Shown here: positions 20,057-26,900 of the stretch, piece by piece
How positions within the stretch are numbered: the first letter of the stretch is position 1
Layout of the letters: each line of letters opens with the position of its first letter
Source of the DNA: Zopfochytrium polystomum
Lineage: Eukaryota > Chytridiomycota > Chytridiomycetes > Chytridiales > Chytridiaceae
Direction of reading: 5' to 3'
Length of the DNA stretch: 64,000 nucleotides
Assembly (NCBI GenBank): GCA_025765615.1
Contig: JAIVFJ010000241.1
Coordinates: 1-64,000 of the forward strand
Translations under genes and position numbers: made by a program
The notes under the pieces: model-generated
Told to the model about the DNA's origin: nothing
Seen by the model: the letters and a program-made list of their open reading frames with translations, nothing else
The model's database searches: none

Positions 20057-20503
20057 TTGACCATCGTCGAAACCGGCCATCCTCGCCCCTTTCGCCGCAG
20101 CTGCGGCATCCGCAGGCGGATGTGGCCCAGAGGCACCATCATCGGCGCCCACGGCGAGCGGCAACGAGGTCGATGGCGGTCCTGGCGGCAGGGGCAACAG
20201 GACGGCGAAGCTGTTGTTGTGCCGCATCGACGGTGGCGGTCGTACAAAATTTGTGCGGGGCTTCACTACCACATGAAAAACTCGCACAAGATGACTGGTG
20301 TCATTGCTGAGTTCAACAGGGGCCATGGCGCGAACGCTCCTGCTGCGGCTGCGGCGGCCGTGGCAGTGGCGGCTGCGACGACAGCCATGGTGGCAACTGC
20401 TGCAGGCGGGACGACTGCGACAGGTGGCGGTGTCGATGTGGAAGAGTTGGGAGTTGGAGATGGTGGTGCGATGTTTTGGGACGCGGAGGTCGAGGAGATG
20501 TGA
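20057..20503 (+). pseudogene. Possible C2H2 zinc-finger remnant
   Basis: The plus frame contains SYKICAGLHYHMKNSHKMTG, which resembles the second half of fungal C2H2 fingers (aromatic-Lys...GL.YH....H). A matching Cys pair is only suggested in another frame just upstream (LLCRIDG), so the finger would need a frameshift. An Ala-rich and acidic end follows, stopping at 20503. Weak evidence; base composition could mislead. Confidence 0.25.
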
Positions 20504-20554
20504 GTGGTTGGAGCGTGCTGTTGTTGTCGTCGCCGTCGTCGTCACCACCTCTAG

Positions 20555-20556
<2 letters not shown>

Positions 20557-20585
<29 letters not shown>
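20557..20585. repeat. Poly(T) tract
   Basis: About 29 consecutive T downstream (on the minus strand) of the LRR gene's 3' end. Confidence 0.9.
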
Positions 20586-20588
<3 letters not shown>

Positions 20589-20939
20589 TTTTTTTCTCCT
20601 TTTTTTTGTTTTCTTTTTGTTTTTATGTTATTGGTCGTTATTCTTCTCCGCAATTCAAATATGCTCATGCCCTTTTTGACATGCAAAGCTCAATCACCAA
20701 CAATGCACAGTTGGCCATCCACACCAGATTCAACAACCACGAAAATAAACGAAAAAAAAAATATCAAAAACATCGAAACAATCCTCCTCACCTGGCCGTT
20801 CGAGGGGATTCGAACCAGAAGATGAAAGAGGAACAAAGAGCAGTATTCTTCCAAGACCTGTTTATTGTTTTCGTTCCTGTGATTGGAATTTTTTTTTTCT
20901 TCAATTTCACCAATTCTCCTTGAGAGTGGTCTTGCTTTT

Positions 20940-23900
20940 TCACTTTGACCATTCCACCTTCAGTGTGAACTTGCCCTTTACAGCATCAGCCAGGGCTTTT
21001 GCACCTTCTGGACCTATTTCATCAGCTGCAATCAAACAAGTTGTGACAAAAAAAGGAAACGAGAGAACGAGAAGAATTAGTGACGTTTCCATTTGCTCAA
21101 TCAGGGACAATGCTTGACAAAACTCTGAACAGTTCATGCTCTGAATGAAGACTGGGTAATGCACTCACAAGAAAGATTAATACTCTGGAGGCTGCTGTTG
21201 ACCCTCAGTGCATCAGCCAGGGCTTTTGCACCTTCTTGACCAATGGCATTCCCTGGAATCAATCAAGTTGTGCAAATAAAGAAAAGAGAGAAAGAACAGA
21301 ATCAGTGAGGTTTCCATCTGTAGAATCAGGGACAAGGATTGACAAAGCTCTAAACAGTTGATGATCTGAATGAAGACTGGGTGATGCACTCACCATAAAG
21401 ATTAATACTCTGGAGGCTGCTGTTCACCCTCAGTGCAGCAGCCAGGGCTTTTGCACCTTCTTGCCCAATGTAATTCCCTGGAATCAATCAAGTTGTGCAA
21501 ATAAAGAAAAGAGCGGAAGAACAGAATCAGTGAGGTTTCCATCTGTAGAATCAGGGACAAGGCTTGACAAAGCTCTGAACAGCTGATGCTCTGACTGAAG
21601 ACTGGGTGATGCACTCACCACAAAGATTAATACTCTGGAGGCTGCTGTTCACCCTCAGTGCATCAGCCAGGGCTTTTGCACCTTCTTGACCAATGTGATT
21701 CACTGGAATCAATCAAGTTGTGCAAATAAAGAAATGAGAGGAAGAACAGAATAAGTGAGGTTTCCATCTGTAGAATCAGGGACAAGGATTGACAGAGCTC
21801 TGAACAGTTGATGCTCTGAATGAAGACTGGGTGATGCACTCACTGTAAAGATTAATACTCTGGAGCCTGTTGTTGACCCTCAGTGCAGCAGCCAGGGCTA
21901 TTGCACCTTCGTGACCAATGTAATTGCCTGGACTCAATCAAGTTGTGCAAACAAAGCAAAGAGAGGAAGAACAGAATTAGTGAGGGTTCCATCTGCGCAA
22001 TCAGGGGCAAAGCTTGATGAAACACTGAACAGTTGATGCTTGTTATGAATCACCCTCTGGAAACCTCTGGAACCTTCTAGAACATTCCTTCATGGAACCT
22101 TCTGGAACCTTCTGGAACCTTCTAGAACATTCCTTCATGGAACCTTGTGGAACCTTCTGGAACCTTCTTTGCTTTCCTGACTTGTCTTGTTGTCATTGGT
22201 ATCATTGGTATCATTGTATTACTAATTGCTCTTTCTGGAACTTTCTTGGAGTCTTGACAAGGAACACTCTCAAAAGGTATAAAAGAGGGATGGGGGACCT
22301 GTCCCATCCCTCAAGTGAATTATTGTTTCCAATACAATCATCACTCCTCTCAGTCCCTTGTCTGCCTTGCCCTGTCCTGCCATGTTCCTGACATCATAAT
22401 TCACTTCACCCTCTCCCACTACTCTCTGCCATCATGTCTGACCCAAACAACACCTTCCCTGATGCAACTGCCTTCCAAGCCTTGATGGACCAATTACAAG
22501 CCCTCTCAAGACAGACACACCAACTTCAAGAACAAGTCCTTCACCAGCAGCACCAGCTTCAACAACAACTTCACCAACAAGAACATCAAGCTCTTCCCCT
22601 GCCTCAAGCCAACCAAGCAAGAGAGCCCAAGGTTCCCAGCCCTGACAAGTTCACTGGGCTGGCCAAAGACCTTAGGAACTTCATGGCCACTGTGGAGAAT
22701 GTCATCCTTCTCCAACCTTCAAGATTTCCCAGTGAGCAAGTCAAGGTTCTTTTCACAAGCACCCTCCTGTCTGGTCAAGCTCAATCATGGTACAGATCTC
22801 TCCCAAGCACACCCACCACCCTGCAAGAGCTCTGGGAGGGGCTGGAAGCTACCTTTGGTGACCCCTACGCATCTTGGACAGCAAGATCCAAGCTCAAGCA
22901 TATCAAGCAAGGAAAGCAATCTTGTGTGGCCTACACCAACCAATTCAAGCAACTAGCCAGAGACTCTGGATACAATGATGCAGCTCTGATGGAGCTGTAC
23001 CATGATGGTCTCCATGAGTCTATCCAAGACATGCTCTCCCAGTCTCTGCACATCCCTGAGACCTTGGAAGAGTACATTCTCCTTGCCATCAAGATTGACA
23101 ACAGACTCTACTCCAAGAGGCTGAAGCAAAGACAAGTAGGAACTACATCAAGATCTATCCCAGTCCCTCAAGCTCTTACAGTTCCTGAACCCATGCAAGT
23201 GGATGCAGTTGAGACACTTCCTAAGGGTCCTCTGAGCCAAGAGGAGAAAACAAGGAGGGCCCAGCAGGGACTGTGTTTCTACTGTGGCTCCAAGGAGCAT
23301 GCTGTCAAGGACTGCCCAAGGAAGAAGCACCCAAACTCCCAGGTCCAGGCTCACTGAGGGGCAATTCCCTGGACACTCCTCCAAGCTGCCCCTGTTTCAT
23401 CACCACCACCAGCACCACAAACACCTCAGATTCCAAGCCCCACCAACTCACCATGGATGTCAAGATTCAACTCTCACCCAAGTCAACCATCACAGCCAAG
23501 GCCCTTATCGACTCTGGATCATCCTGCAACATCATTGATGCCACCCTTGCCAAGTCTTGTGCCATTCCCACCATCAAGAAATCCACACCCCTCAAGGTCC
23601 ACTTTGCCAATCATGCTCTGTTCAAGGAAATCAGCCATGAAACCAAGCTAAACCTCCACATCCAAGACTTTCCACCATCCATGGTCAACCTGGAAGTATT
23701 GGATCTTGGCTCACCCACATTCTCTGTCATCCTGGGATTACCATGGCTGCAAGCCCAGAACCCTGCCATTGATTGGGTCACTGGTCAAGTCCAACCTCCA
23801 CCAATTGGAACAGTCACCCAAAACTCAAGTCAAGCCTCCAAGTCTCATGCTCTCAAGTCCCTGATTCAAGGCTCTCAGCCTAGTATCCAAGGTCAACCAC

Positions 23901-26900
23901 AAATGACAGCTCCAGTATCAGCCTGCAGCTCACAGATCCCAGCCAAGATTCAAGTTTCACAGTTCACAGTTCATAGTCAAGATTCCAGCACAGCTCATAG
24001 AGCTCACAGTCATGGCCAAGTCTGTAGTTCACAGAACCCACAGTCAAAGCTTCAAGTACCACAGTTCACAGTCCAAATTCAAGATTCAAGCTCCACAGCT
24101 CACAGTCTTTGCCAAGAACAGAACCCTCAGTCAAAGATTCAAGAATCACAGTTCCCAGTCAACAATTCAAGCCCCACTGCTGATGAGCACAGAAGGACAG
24201 ACCTTGCACCTGAAGGGGGAGATGGTTTCACCCCACCACCCAAGACACACCTTTCACTGCTTCCTGACAGTGTGTGGGCCCATGCTATTTCCAAGGACCC
24301 CAAGCCTCACAAGATTCAAATCAGCCAAGAAGAGGAAAAACTTGAGATACTCAAGACAAGGCATGATGCAGCAACAGCTGGACACCCAGGAGAGCACAAG
24401 ACATATGAGCTTGTTTCCAGAGACTTTTACTGGCCAGGCATGAGGAAGAACTTGCAGTCCAAAAGACCAAGTCCCAAGCTAGACAACCTCAAGTTGAGAC
24501 CTTTCAAGATCTTGGAGCAAATCAATCCAGTCACCTTCAAGCTGGATCTCCCTGCATCCATGAAGATCCACCCAGTTTTCCATGTCAGCCTTTTAGAGAA
24601 GTTTGTGGCCAATCCCATTCCAGGCAGAGTTGTTCCTCCTCCCCCTCCAGTTGAGGTAGAAGGTGAAGAGGAATTTGAGGTTGAACAAATCTTGGATGCC
24701 AAGTGGTTTGGAAGAACACTCAAGTTCCTTGTTAAGTGGAAAGGTTACTCAGATGCTGACAACACCTGGGAGCCTGAGTCAAACCTCACTCACTGCCAAG
24801 ACCTTCTGCTCGAGTTCAAGACCAGGTACCCCACCAAGTTGCAGAAGAGGCCTAAAAGGGGGAGATGATGTTATGAATCACCCTCTGGAAACCTCTGGAA
24901 CCTTCTAGAACATTCCTTCATGGAACCTTCTGGAACCTTCTGGAACCTTCTAGAACATTCCTTCATGGAACCTTGTGGAACCTTCTGGAACCTTCTTTGC
25001 TTTCCTGACTTGTCTTGTTGTCATTGGTATCATTGGTATCATTGTATTACTAATTGCTCTTTCTGGAACTTTCTTGGAGTCTTGACAAGGAACACTCTCA
25101 AAAGGTATAAAAGAGGGATGGGGGACCTGTCCCATCCCTCAAGTGAATTATTGTTTCCAATACAATCATCACTCCTCTCAGTCCCTTGTCTGCCTTGCCC
25201 TGTCCTGCCATGTTCCTGACAATGCTCTGAATGAAGACTTGGTGATGCACTCACAAGAAAGATTAATACTCTGGAGCCTGTTGTTGACCCTCAGGGCATC
25301 AGCCAGGGCTTTTGCACCTTCTTGACCGATTTCATTCGCTGGAATCAATCAAGTTGTGCAAATAAAGAAAAGAGAGGAAGAACAGAATCAGTGAGATTTC
25401 TATCTGCACAATCAGGGACACGGCGTGAGGAAACTCAATATAGTTGTTGCTCAGAATGAAAATGGGGACGTACTCACAAGAAAGATCAATACTCTGGAGG
25501 GCGCTGTCGGCCCTCAGTGCTGCACCTATTACTTGAGCCCCAACATCCTCCAATTTGTCGTCTGAGGGAAAGTGAGAAAATTCTCGGAATGGTATCTGAG
25601 AGCATACTTCGGTCACCCTGAGGGCTTATTTTCAAATGTGTTACACCATAAAAGAGTTTTAAAATTTTTTTTCGCTGATTATTGTTGGCCCTAGTGCACG
25701 AAGAAGTTTTTTGCCTCGAATGTATCGCTTCAATGCTGAAGGATTCCCATTCAGTACATTGGGAAAGCAGTTCAACATGATTTTCACCTGATACAGCTTT
25801 GGGTTTCATATCCACTCTGGTGGAGGATTTTGATTGTGACAGAGCTGTTTTTGGAGCAACATCATCATTGTGAGGTGTTGGCAGCGCAGTCACAGGGAGA
25901 GCCGGTGATGATTTGCCAACAACATCAGGAGAAGTGGTTGTATGGTGGAGACCAATGAGGGTGTCTGCTGTCTTCATGTCTATTTGATGATTCATAACAT
26001 CGATCAGCAAGTCTGCAAAAATATAAGATTACAGCTTATGTACGAATGAACAGCATTACCACCTCCTGGAGTCTCCACCTGATTGACAGATTTGCTTCCA
26101 TAATCATCTGAACGCTGCAATTTATTGGCAGCAAGAATTTGTCTCTCCAGATCGTTCACTAGTGTCTGGGCAGCAGACAGTACTTGTGATACATTTGCAC
26201 CATTAGCTTTTTTCTGGGGAGCGAGGTGTGTCCTTACCATTTGGGGCAAATGTTGTGGCATTGGGAGTTTCCTTTGCAGCGAGTGTTTCTGCAATTTGTG
26301 CAAAATCCATTATCGCAGATGACCCAAAGGAAACTGATCCTGCAGTACTCCTCTCAAGCTTGATTTGGTGAAGGTGGCGAGCATCAACATCATCTTGCAG
26401 AAGGAAGGCAGCTTCGGGTGCATCTGTCAAACACAGGTGAATAGATGAAGCAAGAATTTTCAACTAACCTTCAGCGGTTTTTGCAACGTCAGGCTGTGTC
26501 TCGACAAGCTCAGTCAGCGCCTTGAGCTCAAGGCAAATTGCAGAAAAACGAGGTCGGTCTGAAATTTCCAGGCTCCAGCAGCGCTTGAACAAGCTGGAAA
26601 GCGCAGCGCCAGCCGCTGTCTCTGCCTGGAACATGTGAGACTACACCGAGGTCTCAGTGATAAAGTCTAGGATTTTATTCGCAAAAACAAGCGTACCTGT
26701 CATAAAACCGCAAGGATCGGGACCCCTATTATTGCTCCCGGTTCTTTAGTTTCCAAGGCGTTATCAAAGTGTATTTGCGGCTAACCCGTCTTTATTATTG
26801 GGTCTGCTTTTACTACTTTCGTCTTAACAGTTTCCGTTGCACCAGGGTTTCCTCAACATATTTTCTTTTTCGGTGACTAACGGAGACTGCCCGACTGCCG

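Larger units (their letters stand above)
22041..22393 (+). repeat. 5' LTR of chromovirus copy 2 (353 bp)
   Basis: TGTTATGAATC...TTCCTGACA. It carries the longest GAA/TTC array of the family, TATAAAAG at 22278-22285 and the start box at 22313-22323. A perfect dyad GGGATGGG/CCCATCCC (22287-22294 and 22303-22310) lies between TATA and start box. Confidence 0.95.
22041..25221 (+). mobile_element. Chromovirus copy 2: identical LTRs, 5-bp target duplication, internally deleted
   Basis: Two 353-bp LTRs (22041-22393 and 24869-25221) read as identical and are flanked by ATGCT at 22036-22040 and 25222-25226. It has an intact gag, but pol lacks RT, RNase H and the integrase core. It sits in an intron of the LRR array, opposite to the gene. 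Identical LTRs and a duplication point to a recent insertion, so it was probably mobilised by a complete relative. Confidence 0.95.
20940..25561 (-). repeat. LRR exon array: seven 84-nt exons plus a terminal exon in 225-bp units
   Basis: LRR exons (minus) are 25561-25478, 25338-25255, 21927-21844, 21702-21619, 21477-21394 and 21252-21169, each exactly 84 nt; the last exon is 21025-20940. One more exon may have been miscounted in or out at the edges. Each encodes a 28-residue repeat such as GAKALADALR-N-SLQSINLS, has phase-1 introns on both sides, and ends in a GTGAGT donor. Successive starts are 225 bases apart; across the chromovirus the step is also 225 once the element and its 5-bp duplication are removed. 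The chromovirus occupies 22041-25221. Confidence 0.85.

Noticed and set aside
20797..20822. GGTTCGAATCC-like T-loop on the minus strand, suggesting a tRNA gene
   Set aside because: The flanks do not form the T-stem or acceptor stem and no D or anticodon arm lies upstream. The related copy near 39735 has lost the motif.
20940..22040. Regular 225-bp repeats as a CRISPR array or satellite
   Set aside because: Each unit contains an 84-nt LRR exon with splice sites in a continuing gene. It is a coding exon array.
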